The notes: generated by a model from the letters alone, not told the origin. A DNA stretch of 64,000 bases from Ligaoa zhengdingensis (GCF_014384885.1 NZ_JACRST010000005.1:91057-155056); one strand, 5' to 3'; shown: positions 1 through 7,898, counted from the first letter of the stretch. Numbers and translations are program-made.

Positions 1-1
1 G

Positions 2-502
2 GAAATCAGTTTTTCAGCGTTCAGTAAGGCACGCCGCAATGGTTGCTTTACTGGGCGCTTTTTTGTTGAAACAGTCAAAATGTTCCGTGATGAAGATGAC
101 CGCATTATCATGGAATGTTCTCGCAAAGATTTTGAAAAATACCAACAGGAGGACCGCCACAGCCGCTATCTCCAGGAACATGAGAAAAGTCGCTCTATAT
201 TCCCGGCTTCTCATGTGGGAGATCGTGACGGCACAGAGGAAGGTTATCAGGATACAGATTTGTTTGTGGATGAATCTGTTGATACTGCGGAACAAGCTAT
301 TCAGAATTTACTTCTTGAGGATTTACACCAAGCTCTATTGAAACTGAGTCCAGCAGAACGAGATTTTATATTGTCCTATTATGAAATGAAAATACCAAAT
401 GCAACTTGTTTAGCCCAACGATATGGTATTACTCGGCAAGCCGCAGATAAGCGATTGAAAAAAATTGAAGAAAAAATAAAAAAGTTGGTTGCGATTTTCT
501 AA
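2..502 (+). CDS. Sigma-70 region 4-like regulator of integrative element (5' partial)
   Basis: The reading frame is open to the left edge of the window, so the gene probably starts outside it; an internal ATG at 80 has no good ribosome site. The C-terminal part (..LSPAERDFILSYYEM.., then ..LAQRYGITRQAADKRLKKIEEKI..) looks like a sigma region-4 or sigma-like helix-turn-helix, as found in conjugative elements of gut Firmicutes. The middle is acidic. Its position ahead of a toxin, excisionase-like proteins and an integrase suggests a regulator of the mobile element. The region is visibly more A+T-rich than the chromosome to the right. The family assignment rests on motif shape only. Confidence 0.6.
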   Translation, partial: EISFSAFSKARRNGCFTGRFFVETVKMFRDEDDRIIMECSRKDFEKYQQEDRHSRYLQEHEKSRSIFPASHVGDRDGTEEGYQDTDLFVDESVDTAEQAIQNLLLEDLHQALLKLSPAERDFILSYYEMKIPNATCLAQRYGITRQAADKRLKKIEEKIKKLVAIF

Positions 503-515
503 AAAAGTGGCAGTA

Positions 516-544
516 GCAAGTGAGAGGGAAATCCTTTCACTTGC
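516..544 (+). terminator. 12-bp hairpin after sigma-like gene
   Basis: GCAAGTGAGAGG pairs with CCTTTCACTTGC apart from wobble positions, 14 bases after the stop codon. There is no T-run, so it may be a processing or leader hairpin rather than a strong terminator. Confidence 0.4.
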
Positions 545-779
545 ACCTTGACAACCTCATATACGAATCATTAAGTTTGATCCTCTTTGGGCGTAATAGC
601 CGCTACATCAGCGGTATATTTTCTGAGAGCTGCCACTCGCATAACAGGCCAACCCATTTTTGCTGTATAGATGAGTTTTCGGTTTATCAGAAATATATCA
701 GGCTGGAATACATCGGATGGCATCCGGTCATGGCATAACAAGGAGGAAAGCTCTCTTACAGCCATAGTCCGAGCGTGAT

Positions 780-955
780 AATAACCGTCGCAGGCCATGG
801 GTAAGACCAAACGAAGTGGAGGTGAAACTCCTGAGAAGCAGGCCAGCCACCTGCGGCTTAATGATTACCCAAATCCCTGGGGTGTCGTGGACAAGTAAGG
901 GATAAAACAGGCGCTAAATTGAAGGAGACTCTGTAATTTGCAGAGCCTCCTTCTT
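780..955 (+). ncRNA. Structured leader or ncRNA of the mobile element, family unknown
   Basis: The 487-base gap between the sigma-like gene and the toxin gene has no convincing ORF but folds well by eye. A long-range stem GGGTAA (about 794-799) with TTACCC (about 865-870) encloses hairpins GGAG/CTCC and GCAGG/CCTGC. ATCCCT (873-878) pairs with AGGGAT (898-903). A final hairpin pairs 922-933 with 941-952 just before the toxin ribosome site. This could be a cis-regulatory leader or a small RNA. I do not recognise the family. Confidence 0.4.
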
Positions 956-989
956 ACATAATCAAATCTCAAAACATAGGAGGATGAAC

Positions 990-1370
990 ATGAAAGAAGA
1001 TTGGATTTATAAGCGTGGGGATTTATATTATGCCAATTTGAACCCTTATTTTGGATCAGAGCAAGGCGGCACCCGTCCTGTCCTGGTTCTTCAAAACAAT
1101 GTGGGGAATTTTTTCTGCCCCACTTTGATCGTAGCTCCACTCACCAGTAAATGGATTAAGAAAAAGGAGCTGCCCACACACTATGCACTGGAGAGCGTTC
1201 CAGAGCTTGGACTGAAATCTGTTGTTCTGCTGGAGCAAATTAAAACGATTGATAAAAGGCGTGTTTTATCGTACATTGGGCGCGTATCTCGCGAAGAAAT
1301 GAGAGCGATTGATGATGCTCTGCAAGTTAGTTTAGATATTCATATTCCGGAGGAAATGGAGGCTCCGTAA
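990..1370 (+). CDS. PemK/MazF-like toxin (putative endoribonuclease)
   Basis: The protein has 126 residues and starts with the RGDLYYANLNPYFGSEQGGTRPVLVLQN pattern region typical of the MazF/PemK beta-barrel (RGD..., then G-x-E-Q-x-G-x-RP), followed by a PL(T)S segment and a C-terminal helix (VSREEMRAIDDALQVSL). MazF-type enzymes cut mRNA at short motifs. The ATG at 990 is chosen over 984 because TAGGAGG (977-983) then has six-base spacing. No antitoxin ORF lies directly upstream, where MazE normally sits. Upstream is the structured leader, and downstream is a small HTH protein. The antitoxin may be elsewhere, or the HTH protein may serve as partner. Confidence 0.8.
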   Translation: MKEDWIYKRGDLYYANLNPYFGSEQGGTRPVLVLQNNVGNFFCPTLIVAPLTSKWIKKKELPTHYALESVPELGLKSVVLLEQIKTIDKRRVLSYIGRVSREEMRAIDDALQVSLDIHIPEEMEAP

Positions 1371-1400
1371 GGCCACTTACCGGATAAAGGAGGCGTTTTT

Positions 1401-1628
1401 ATGTTTGAAGCAAGAATTGCGGAATTGAACCGCTTTAATGAACAAAATCCTGTCAGCTATGACAAAAGAACCTATACGGTCGATGAGATTCAGGACATTC
1501 TGGGTATCAGTCGTCCCACAGCATATAATCTGGTAAAACAGGGTGTATTCCACAGCGTCAGAGTCGGCGGTCATATCCGCATTTCCAAAAAGAGCTTTGA
1601 TGACTGGCTGGATCACGCAGATGAATGA
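1401..1628 (+). CDS. Excisionase-like small helix-turn-helix protein
   Basis: A 75-residue protein with a winged HTH of the MerR/excisionase type: YTVDEIQDILGISRPTAYNLV is followed by the wing HSVRVGGHIRISKKSFDDWL. Such proteins bend attachment-site DNA or regulate element genes. AAAGGAGG precedes the ATG at good spacing. It lies 30 bases after the toxin gene and probably shares its transcript. An intrinsic terminator follows. It could be an Xis, or a helper or antitoxin for the neighbouring toxin. Confidence 0.75.
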   Translation: MFEARIAELNRFNEQNPVSYDKRTYTVDEIQDILGISRPTAYNLVKQGVFHSVRVGGHIRISKKSFDDWLDHADE

Positions 1629-1634
1629 TTTGTC

Positions 1635-1675
1635 AAGGATGCCGATCTCCAAATCGACATCCTTAACTTTTTTTC
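1635..1675 (+). terminator. Intrinsic terminator
   Basis: AAGGATGCCGAT pairs with ATCGACATCCTT with one mismatch and is followed by a run of seven T. It ends the toxin-HTH transcript. Confidence 0.8.
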
Positions 1676-1732
1676 TGCTTTCTCTTACAATGAGGCCATA
1701 GCAAGAAAAACTTTATAGAGGAGGCAAAAGCC

Positions 1733-2170
1733 ATGCAAAAACAAAGAGTAAAGACCAGTATGTCTGTACCAGAGATGGGCAAAATGCTTGGGCTTGGTAA
1801 AGTAGAATCCTACTGGTTGGTTAAAAAGAACTATTTCAAAACAATTCAAGTGGCCGGACGAATGAGAGTTATGCTGGATAGCTTTGAAGATTGGTATGCC
1901 GGCCAGTTCCACTATAAAAAAGTGGATGGTACACCGCCCGGAGAGAAATGGAGGCATACTACGATGTCAGTTCCGGAAATGGCGGATCTTTTGGGGCTGA
2001 AATCTGGCACAGCTTATGACCTTGTTAAAAGGGGCTATTTTGAGACGACCTTGATTGATCGAAGAATTCGTATCATTACCAGCAGTTTTGAAGCCTGGTA
2101 TCAAAAGCAAACTCATTATGTGAAAATCTCAGAAAGGAGCAATGAAAATGGCATCTATCGTGAAGCGTAA
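1733..2170 (+). CDS. Tandem excisionase-like HTH protein
   Basis: A 145-residue protein with two copies of the same winged HTH. Copy 1 is about residues 10-55 (MSVPEMGKMLGLGKVESYWLV, then a wing ending SFEDWY). Copy 2 is about residues 78-125 (MSVPEMADLLGLKSGTAYDLV, ending SFEAWY). A duplicated Xis-like DNA binder could bridge two sites at the element end. GAGGAGG precedes the start. The 3' end overlaps the integrase start by 23 bases, which points to translational coupling and a role in recombination direction. Confidence 0.75.
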   Translation: MQKQRVKTSMSVPEMGKMLGLGKVESYWLVKKNYFKTIQVAGRMRVMLDSFEDWYAGQFHYKKVDGTPPGEKWRHTTMSVPEMADLLGLKSGTAYDLVKRGYFETTLIDRRIRIITSSFEAWYQKQTHYVKISERSNENGIYREA

Positions 2171-3539
2171 AAGCAAATATTCTGTGGTGTATGATTACAC
2201 AGATGAAAACGGAAAACGCAGACAGCGTTGGGAAACCTTCAGCACAAATGCAGAAGCAAAAAAACGAAAAAAGCAAATTGAGTATGAGCAGGACTCTGGA
2301 ACCTTCTTTATTCCTACGGCAAAGACCCTGAACGATCTGCTCGATGAATATATGTCCATCTATGGTGTAAATACCTGGGCAATGTCAACATATGAAAGCC
2401 GCCGTGGTCTGGCGAGAAACTACATAACTCCTATTATCGGAGATATGTTACTATCCGACATCACTCCAAGGATGATGGATAAGTATTACCGTGATCTGCT
2501 CTCTGTGAAAACGGTAAGCGTCAACAACCGCAAACCCACAAGCGAATATCTGACCCCGCATACAGTAAGAGAAATTCACAAGCTACTTCGCAGTGCCTTT
2601 AATCAGGCGGTGCGTTGGGAACTAATCAGCCGTAACCCTGTCCTGAATGCGACACTTCCCAAAGAAGAACATAAAGAACGGGATATATGGACTGCCGAAA
2701 CGCTGAGCAAGGCTATGGAAGTCTGTGATGATCCTATCCTCTCCCTTGCCTTAAATCTGGCGTTCTCCTGCTCTTTACGCATTGGTGAAATGCTGGGCCT
2801 TACCTGGGACTGCATTGATATTGCACCACAGAGCATAGAAAATGGTTCAGCTTATATATTCGTCAACAAAGAGCTGCAACGGGTTACACGAGGTGCATTG
2901 GACGATTTGAGCGACAAAGGTGTTATTAAGAAGTTTCCACCTTGCATAGCCAGTACCCATACTGCTCTGGTCCTGAAAGAGCCTAAAACCAAAACCAGTA
3001 TTCGCCGCGTGTACCTGCCGAAAACAGTTGCCTATATGCTGGTAGAGAGAAAAAAAGAAATTGATGAGCTGATGGATCTGTTTGGAGATGAATACATCGA
3101 CAATAACCTGGTCTTTTGCTCCAGCAATGGCCGTCCGATGGAAAGCCAGGTGATTAACCGTGCTTTCAATAAACTTATCAAAGAAAACGGACTGCCTCAT
3201 GTTGTATTCCATTCTCTCCGTCACTCCAGTATCACCTACAAGCTGAAACTCAATGGTGGCGATATGAAATCCGTCCAGGGCGACTCTGGTCATGCTCAGG
3301 TAAAAATGGTTGCAGATGTCTACTCTCACATCATCGACGAGGATCGCTGCATAAACGCTCAGCGATTGGAGGAAGCATTTTACTCATCCAAGACTCCTGA
3401 CCCTGTTGAAGATACAGAGCCTAAAACTGCGGATACTGCCGTCACTGAAAGTGATGAAAGTGATGCAGCGAAGATACTGGAACTGCTTAAAAATCCCGAA
3501 ACTGCCGCACTGCTCAAGCAGCTGGCAAAAGCTTTATAA
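2148..3539 (+). CDS. int: Tyrosine recombinase / integrase of ICE
   Basis: A 463-residue phage-type integrase. An AP2-like arm-binding N-terminus (KSKYSVVYDYTDENGKRRQRWETF) is followed by a SAM-like core-binding domain and the catalytic domain. The likely catalytic residues are Arg211 (CSLRIGEM), His355 and Arg358 (HSLRHS), and Tyr392 (VADVYSHI). ATG 2148 is chosen because AAAGGAG (2133-2139) then has eight-base spacing; ATG 2142 would be too close. It integrates and excises the element by strand exchange at the tRNA-Arg site located 350 bases downstream. An acidic, charged tail follows the catalytic domain. Confidence 0.95.
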   Translation: MASIVKRKSKYSVVYDYTDENGKRRQRWETFSTNAEAKKRKKQIEYEQDSGTFFIPTAKTLNDLLDEYMSIYGVNTWAMSTYESRRGLARNYITPIIGDMLLSDITPRMMDKYYRDLLSVKTVSVNNRKPTSEYLTPHTVREIHKLLRSAFNQAVRWELISRNPVLNATLPKEEHKERDIWTAETLSKAMEVCDDPILSLALNLAFSCSLRIGEMLGLTWDCIDIAPQSIENGSAYIFVNKELQRVTRGALDDLSDKGVIKKFPPCIASTHTALVLKEPKTKTSIRRVYLPKTVAYMLVERKKEIDELMDLFGDEYIDNNLVFCSSNGRPMESQVINRAFNKLIKENGLPHVVFHSLRHSSITYKLKLNGGDMKSVQGDSGHAQVKMVADVYSHIIDEDRCINAQRLEEAFYSSKTPDPVEDTEPKTADTAVTESDESDAAKILELLKNPETAALLKQLAKAL

Positions 3540-3560
3540 AGTCCCTCCCTCAGAAGAACG

Positions 3561-3588
3561 CCTCTCACTTTGTGAGAGGTTTTCTTCG
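3561..3588 (+). terminator. Terminator of integrase gene
   Basis: CCTCTCAC pairs with GTGAGAGG and is followed by TTTTCTTCGTTT. Confidence 0.85.
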
Positions 3589-3625
3589 TTTGAACCACTT
3601 TGCACAGTGACCAAACACTTTTTTT

Positions 3626-3800
3626 GTTAGCAAGGTTCTGAAAGCATTTTTGAGCGATGTTAGCAAATTCGCGATTTTGTTTGCAACTTCCTCTAATTTC
3701 TGCTAACAAATGTTTGCAAGTTCCTTTGGTAAAAATCGAACCTCTGACTTACCGCCTTTCTTAGCAAAAGGCCAAATCTCGTTAGCAAATGTTAGCAAAC
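3626..3800. repeat. TTAGCAAA repeat cluster, candidate integrase arm sites
   Basis: Copies of GTTAGCAA(A/G), or a close variant, begin near 3626, 3659, 3760, 3781 and 3791, with one inverted copy (TGCTAAC) at 3701. They lie between the integrase stop and the tRNA attachment site, where arm-type integrase or Xis sites are found in tyrosine-recombinase elements. The rest of this 348-base gap holds only terminators. Confidence 0.65.
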
Positions 3801-3846
3801 CAAGGTTTTTTGCAAAAAAGCCACAAAAGCCGCAGAAATAAGAAAA

Positions 3847-3879
3847 GCCGAAAACCCTGATAAATCAAAGGTTTTCGGC
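3847..3879 (-). terminator. Terminator of tRNA-Arg
   Basis: GCCGAAAAC pairs with GTTTTCGGC. Read on the minus strand the stem is followed by TTTTCTTATTTC just beyond the tRNA 3' end. Confidence 0.75.
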
Positions 3880-3887
3880 GTGTTTGC

Positions 3888-3964
3888 TGGCGTCCCTGGC
3901 GGGATTCGAACCCACGGCCTTTCGCTTAGGAGGCGAACGCTCTATCCTGCTGAGCTACAGAGAC
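3888..3964 (-). tRNA. tRNA-Arg (anticodon CCU)
   Basis: A complete cloverleaf can be read on the minus strand: acceptor GTCTCTG/CAGGGAC, D-arm, anticodon stem TTCGC/GCGAA with loop CTCCTAA (anticodon CCU), T-arm with GTTCGAATC, and encoded CCA. The integrative element abuts its 3' side, so the 3' half was probably supplied by the element on integration. Confidence 0.92.
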
Positions 3965-4004
3965 TTATATTAAATTGAGACTGGCAACGATCACTTTTCC
4001 CCGT

Positions 4005-4066
4005 AAGGCAGCTGGTAGAGCACAACCTTAGGAGGCGAACGCTCTATCCGACTGAGCTACGGAGAC
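4005..4066 (-). pseudogene. tRNA-Arg half-copy (attachment-site remnant) joined to a tRNA-like fragment
   Basis: On the minus strand, 4027-4066 repeats the 5' half of the tRNA-Arg up to the anticodon loop, with a few D-arm differences, and then breaks off. The shared core is 3925-3947 and 4027-4049. The adjoining 4005-4029 read on the plus strand (GCAGCTGGTAGAGCACAACC) resembles the 5' half of a tRNA such as tRNA-Gly. It cannot form a tRNA. It is best read as scar tissue of repeated integration and excision. Confidence 0.7.
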
Positions 4067-4271
4067 AAAATACTGTAACTTTTATCATATACGAAAGCGG
4101 GGTTGATGTCAATAAAACGGGCGGTAGAATTCTCAATTTTTCTGGGAAAGGGGTTTCCTTGTAAAGGAAAACGTGATATATTATCTTAATAGAGTATGAT
4201 CGCCGTGATGTGCGCATTAGGGTGCGCTGAAGACGCGCGGCAAACGGAATTTTGACTTGGAGGATCACCGA

Positions 4272-4700
4272 ATGAAACGTGAAAAGTCATGCGGTGCGCT
4301 TGTGTACCGCAAAAAGGACGATAAACAGCCCGAGCTGCTGCTCATCAAGCACCGGTTCGGCGGCCACTGGTCGTTCCCCAAGGGCCACGTGGAGGCCGGG
4401 GAAAACGAGGTGGAAACCGCACTGCGCGAGGTGGGCGAGGAAACCGGGCTGAGGATCGACCTGCTGGATGGATTCCGCGAGTGCGTGGAATACTACCCGA
4501 AGCCGAATGTGAAAAAACAAGTGGTCTATTTCCTGGGTTACGCGGCGGATGACCGCGTGCACAAGCAGGATGAGGAGGTCAGCGAGGTCAAGTGGCTCGC
4601 CCTGGATGACGCCCTGAACGCTGTCACCTTTAAAAACGACAAAAACTTGATCAGCCGGGCCAAGAGCTTCCTGATGAACGGGCAGAGCCAGGACCGGTGA
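4272..4700 (+). CDS. Nudix hydrolase (MutT family)
   Basis: A 142-residue single-domain protein with a complete Nudix box at residues 38-60 (GHVEAGENEVETALREVGEE followed by TGL), including the REVGEE metal-binding core. Such enzymes hydrolyse nucleoside diphosphates linked to another moiety; the N-terminal KREKSCGALVYRK and the sequence FGGHWSFPKGHVE resemble the diadenosine polyphosphate/MutT-like branch. ATG 4272 is preferred over TTG 4257 because the TTG overlaps the TTGGAGGA ribosome site. It is 76 bases upstream of ktrB on the same strand and may be co-transcribed. Confidence 0.9.
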   Translation: MKREKSCGALVYRKKDDKQPELLLIKHRFGGHWSFPKGHVEAGENEVETALREVGEETGLRIDLLDGFRECVEYYPKPNVKKQVVYFLGYAADDRVHKQDEEVSEVKWLALDDALNAVTFKNDKNLISRAKSFLMNGQSQDR

Positions 4701-4776
4701 TGGAAAGAGGATCAAAGGGCGGGGGTTTGTCCCCGTCTCTTTTTGTCTCAATGACGATAAAGGAGTTGTGTTCGCT

Positions 4777-6153
4777 ATGTCTCCGCATTTTCCCGAAAAA
4801 AAGCGATCGCTGCTGATAACATCCCCCGCCCGCGCCATCTGCCTGAGCTTTTTCGCGGTGATCGCCGCGGGCACCCTGCTGCTGATGCTGCCGGTTTCCT
4901 CGCAGGACGGGCGGTTCACCCCGCTGCTGGACGCGCTGTTCACCGCCACCAGCGCCACCTGCGTGACCGGCCTGGTGGTGTTCGACACCGCAACCAAGTG
5001 GTCGCTGTTCGGCCAGTTGGTCATCCTGGCGCTTATCCAGATCGGCGGGCTGGGCCTGGTCACCATCACCACCTTCTTCAACCTGGCGCTCGGCAAGCGG
5101 TTGGGCTTCCGGTCGATCCAGCGCGCGCAGGAGGCGATCAACGTGGACGGAGCCATGGACATCAACCGCATGATCCGCATCGTCGTCAAGGCGTCGCTGG
5201 CGGCGGAAGGGATCGGCGCGCTGCTGCTGCTGACCGTGTTTGTCCCCAAATATGGGCTGCACGGCGTGTTCATCTCGGTGTTTTTGGCGATTTCGGCGTT
5301 CTGCAACGCAGGCTTCGACATCCTGGGCTTTGAGTCGCAGTATATCTCGCTCACCAACTATGGCTCTAACCCGGTGGTGATGCTCACCATCACCGCGCTC
5401 ATCATCGTGGGCGGCCTGGGCTTTGTGGTGTGGAACGACCTGCTGGAATACCGCAAAAACCGGCGGCTGATGCTGCAAAGCCGGGTGGTGCTGGTCATCA
5501 CCGGCATTCTCATTGTGGCCGGCACGGCGATGTTTCTTCTCTGCGAGTGGAACAACCCCGCCACCTTGGGCTCCATGCCGCTGGGGGATAAGCTGTGGGC
5601 GTCCTACTTCCAGTCGGTCACCACCCGCACCGCCGGCTTTAACACCATCGATATCCCCAACCTCAACCCGATCACCAAGACGCTGTCGATGGTGCTCATG
5701 TTCATCGGCGCGGCGCCGGGCTCCACGGGCGGCGGCATCAAGGTCACCACCATCGCTGTGGTGGCGATGACGGTGATGTCGGTGATCCGCGGCGGCGACG
5801 ACACCGTCGTGATGCGCCACAAGGTGCCAAAATCCACCGTCTACCGCTCGCTCACCATCCTGGTGCTGGGCGGCCTGCTCGTGATTGTGGCGGGCAGTGT
5901 GATGTATTTCACCATTCCGGAAAATTCCATCGAGACCGGCATCGACGCCATGTTCGAGGCTGTTTCGGCCTTCGCCACCGTGGGCATCTCCTCGGGTGTG
6001 ACCGCCGTCGCCAACGTGCCGTCCAAGCTGATCCTGATTCTTACCATGTTCACCGGCCGCGTGGGGCCGATCTCCTTTGTGTTGTCTCTGGCTGCCAAGG
6101 GCACGGGCAACCGCAACCAGGTGATGCCCGACGGCCGCATCATGGTGGGCTGA
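4777..6153 (+). CDS. ktrB: Potassium uptake channel subunit KtrB/TrkH
   Basis: A 458-residue membrane protein of the Trk/Ktr/HKT superfamily. Four filter-like loops are visible: TSATCVTGLVVF, AFCNAGFDILGF, TTRTAGFNTID and SAFATVGISSGVT, with the central glycines expected in each pore repeat. It forms a K+ (possibly Na+-coupled) translocating dimer. KtrB normally needs the cytosolic RCK ring protein KtrA/TrkA, and no such gene lies beside it, so the partner must be encoded elsewhere. ATG 4777 fits AGGAG (4761-4765) better than GTG 4768. Strong terminators follow. Confidence 0.93.
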   Translation: MSPHFPEKKRSLLITSPARAICLSFFAVIAAGTLLLMLPVSSQDGRFTPLLDALFTATSATCVTGLVVFDTATKWSLFGQLVILALIQIGGLGLVTITTFFNLALGKRLGFRSIQRAQEAINVDGAMDINRMIRIVVKASLAAEGIGALLLLTVFVPKYGLHGVFISVFLAISAFCNAGFDILGFESQYISLTNYGSNPVVMLTITALIIVGGLGFVVWNDLLEYRKNRRLMLQSRVVLVITGILIVAGTAMFLLCEWNNPATLGSMPLGDKLWASYFQSVTTRTAGFNTIDIPNLNPITKTLSMVLMFIGAAPGSTGGGIKVTTIAVVAMTVMSVIRGGDDTVVMRHKVPKSTVYRSLTILVLGGLLVIVAGSVMYFTIPENSIETGIDAMFEAVSAFATVGISSGVTAVANVPSKLILILTMFTGRVGPISFVLSLAAKGTGNRNQVMPDGRIMVG

Positions 6154-6164
6154 CAATAAAAAGA

Positions 6165-6207
6165 GCGCCCGCTGGCGCCCCCTGAGGCGGGGCGGCGGGC
6201 GCTTTTT
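6165..6207 (+). terminator. Terminator of ktrB
   Basis: GCGCCCGC pairs with GCGGGCGC, with internal G+C-rich pairing, followed by TTTTT. Confidence 0.85.
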
Positions 6208-6223
6208 GCGCGCAGAGCAAAAT

Positions 6224-6263
6224 AAAAGGGTCCGCACAGAGAAGTGCGGACCCTTTTATTTTT
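6224..6263. terminator. Second, bidirectional terminator
   Basis: AAAAGGGTCCGCAC pairs perfectly with GTGCGGACCCTTTT, with T-runs on both strands. With the neighbouring hairpin at 6299-6336 (ATACCC..GGGTAT around AAACGC/GCGTTT) it isolates ktrB from lexA. The remainder of this 362-base gap holds the lexA promoter. Confidence 0.85.
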
Positions 6264-6447
6264 GTTTGAGGTGTGTTTTCTTGAGGAGGGTAGAGCTTAT
6301 ACCCAGAAACGCTGCGGCTGCGTTTCTCTTGGGTATGGTTTTATTATAACCTTTTCCTAATTTTGTTTGTTACGCCGGTGTAAATAAAGGTTGAATAATC
6401 GTTGGAAAAAATTTAAACATTTGCAGAGGTATTTCGTGCAATTCTAA

Positions 6448-6486
6448 AAACATACGTTTGCGTTTTTTTGCCAAATATGTTATGAT
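6448..6486 (+). promoter_or_regulatory. lexA promoter with overlapping SOS-like operator
   Basis: TTGCGT (6458-6463) and TATGAT (6481-6486) are spaced 17 bases. AAACATACGTTT (6448-6459), an imperfect palindrome resembling Firmicutes LexA boxes, overlaps the -35 element, so LexA would block its own promoter. Confidence 0.65.
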
Positions 6487-6515
6487 AAAAGCAGAAAAAT
6501 AAGGGAGGCTTGACC

Positions 6516-7097
6516 ATGCTGGATCAGCGGGCGCAGGAGGTACTCAAATATATTACGGCGCGGATTGGCGAGGGGGTTCCGCCCTCGGTGCGCGAAATCT
6601 GCGCCGATCTGGGGATCAAGTCCACCTCGACGGTGCATAAATATCTCAAGCAGCTCGAACAGGAGGGCTACATCGAGCGCGACCAGAACCTCAACCGGTC
6701 GATCAAGGTGCCCGGCGGACCCACCACCAAGGTGCCGCTGCTGGGTACCGTCACGGCCGGCCTGCCGATTTTGGCCGTGGAGCAGATCGAGGAGTATATC
6801 CCCTACCGCTCGGGTCGCGGCGGCGAAAAGGACCTGTTCGCGCTGCGCGTGCGGGGTGAAAGTATGCGCGACGCGGGCATCCTCGACGGGGACATCATCG
6901 TGTCGCGCAAGACCAGCTCGGCGCAAAACGGCGAGATCGTGGTGGCGCTTGTGGAGGATGAGGCCACCGTCAAGCGCTTTTTCAAGGAGGACGGCCACTT
7001 CCGCCTCCAGCCGGAGAACAGCGCGTTCCAGCCGATCATCGTGGATGAGGTGCGCATCCTGGGCCGGGTGGTGTCGGTCATCCGCTATTACGAATAA
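6516..7097 (+). CDS. lexA: LexA SOS repressor
   Basis: A 193-residue protein with the usual two-part plan. The N-terminal winged HTH (residues 1-70) carries PPSVREICADLGIKSTSTVH. The C-terminal S24 autoprotease domain carries the Ala81-Gly82 scissile bond (TAGLPI), the nucleophile Ser116 (RGESMRDAGI) and the general base Lys153 (ATVKRFF). On DNA damage, RecA filaments trigger self-cleavage and de-repression. ATG 6516 has GGGAGG (6503-6508) at seven bases; the upstream in-frame TTG at 6510 is too close. Confidence 0.96.
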   Translation: MLDQRAQEVLKYITARIGEGVPPSVREICADLGIKSTSTVHKYLKQLEQEGYIERDQNLNRSIKVPGGPTTKVPLLGTVTAGLPILAVEQIEEYIPYRSGRGGEKDLFALRVRGESMRDAGILDGDIIVSRKTSSAQNGEIVVALVEDEATVKRFFKEDGHFRLQPENSAFQPIIVDEVRILGRVVSVIRYYE

Positions 7098-7114
7098 GGC
7101 TGCAGGGATACAGA

Positions 7115-7150
7115 GCGCCCGCATCCCCAGGGGGATGCGGGCGCTTCTCA
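7115..7150. terminator. Terminator between convergent genes
   Basis: GCGCCCGCATCCCC pairs with GGGGATGCGGGCGC and lies between the ends of lexA and the convergent lipoprotein gene. Confidence 0.8.
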
Positions 7151-7157
7151 GCATATT

Positions 7158-7898
7158 TCAGCCCTCGAGCGAGCCCTCGGGCGCGTCGGGCGGGAGCGCG
7201 GCCTTGTTCTGGATGTTGCCGAGGTCGAGGTCGGCTGGGCGCGCGACCGGCCGGTCCTCGTTGATATGGGAGTAGCGGAACAGGTAGGTGCCGACGTGGT
7301 CCCACGCGCCCCGATCGAAGTTGTAGTCGTAGTGCTTGATCTCGATGCGGCGGAACATCTTATCCTTATCCACATGGCCGATCAGGGCGTAATAGGTGTT
7401 GCGGTCGGTGCTCTGCACCACCGAATGCACCAGGTAGCCCTCTCCGTCGCGGTAGACCACATCCGAAAGGACCTGGTTGCCGGTAAAAAAGCGCTCGCGG
7501 ATGCCGATGAAATCGCGCTGCTGCACCCGGTCGTATTTGGTGAACCGGTCGATGAACCACTCGTCGTCATACTTATAATAGTAGTTGGTTCCGTCATAAT
7601 AATCGTAGGCAGGCCAATGCCAGAACACAAACGGATGCCGGTCGCGGTAGAGCAGCTCGCGCCCGCCGCTTTCGGTCTGGCGGAACTTGATCACCTCGGA
7701 TTCTGAAGAGCAGAAATCAAACCAGGTGTGAAAGCTGTAGTGCACCTTTTGCAGCTCGCCCGAGGTCATGTTGTCGATAAAATCGCTGTACATCTCCAGG
7801 CCGTTCAGGCCCTCCACGGGTTCGCGATCCGCGTTTTGGCAGGACGAAAAGGCGGCCAAAATGCCGATCAGGAGCAGGATGGAAAGCAGTTGTTTCAT
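7158..7898 (-). CDS. Putative lipoprotein of unknown function
   Basis: A 246-residue protein. The N-terminus MKQLLSILLLIGILAAFSSC is a lipoprotein signal with Cys20 as probable lipidation site. The mature part is unusually rich in Tyr, Asp and Arg (for example YDYYDGTNYYYKYDDEW) and looks like an extracellular beta-rich domain, perhaps of the LolA/outer-lipoprotein-sorting fold, but no motif proves it. AAAGGAGG precedes the ATG. It is a single gene between lexA and typA. Confidence 0.75.
   Translation of the reverse strand: MKQLLSILLLIGILAAFSSCQNADREPVEGLNGLEMYSDFIDNMTSGELQKVHYSFHTWFDFCSSESEVIKFRQTESGGRELLYRDRHPFVFWHWPAYDYYDGTNYYYKYDDEWFIDRFTKYDRVQQRDFIGIRERFFTGNQVLSDVVYRDGEGYLVHSVVQSTDRNTYYALIGHVDKDKMFRRIEIKHYDYNFDRGAWDHVGTYLFRYSHINEDRPVARPADLDLGNIQNKAALPPDAPEGSLEG

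Noticed and set aside
4651..6237. Histidine-rich open frame opposite ktrB
   Set aside because: His/Gln/Arg-rich shadow of membrane-protein codons, running through a terminator.
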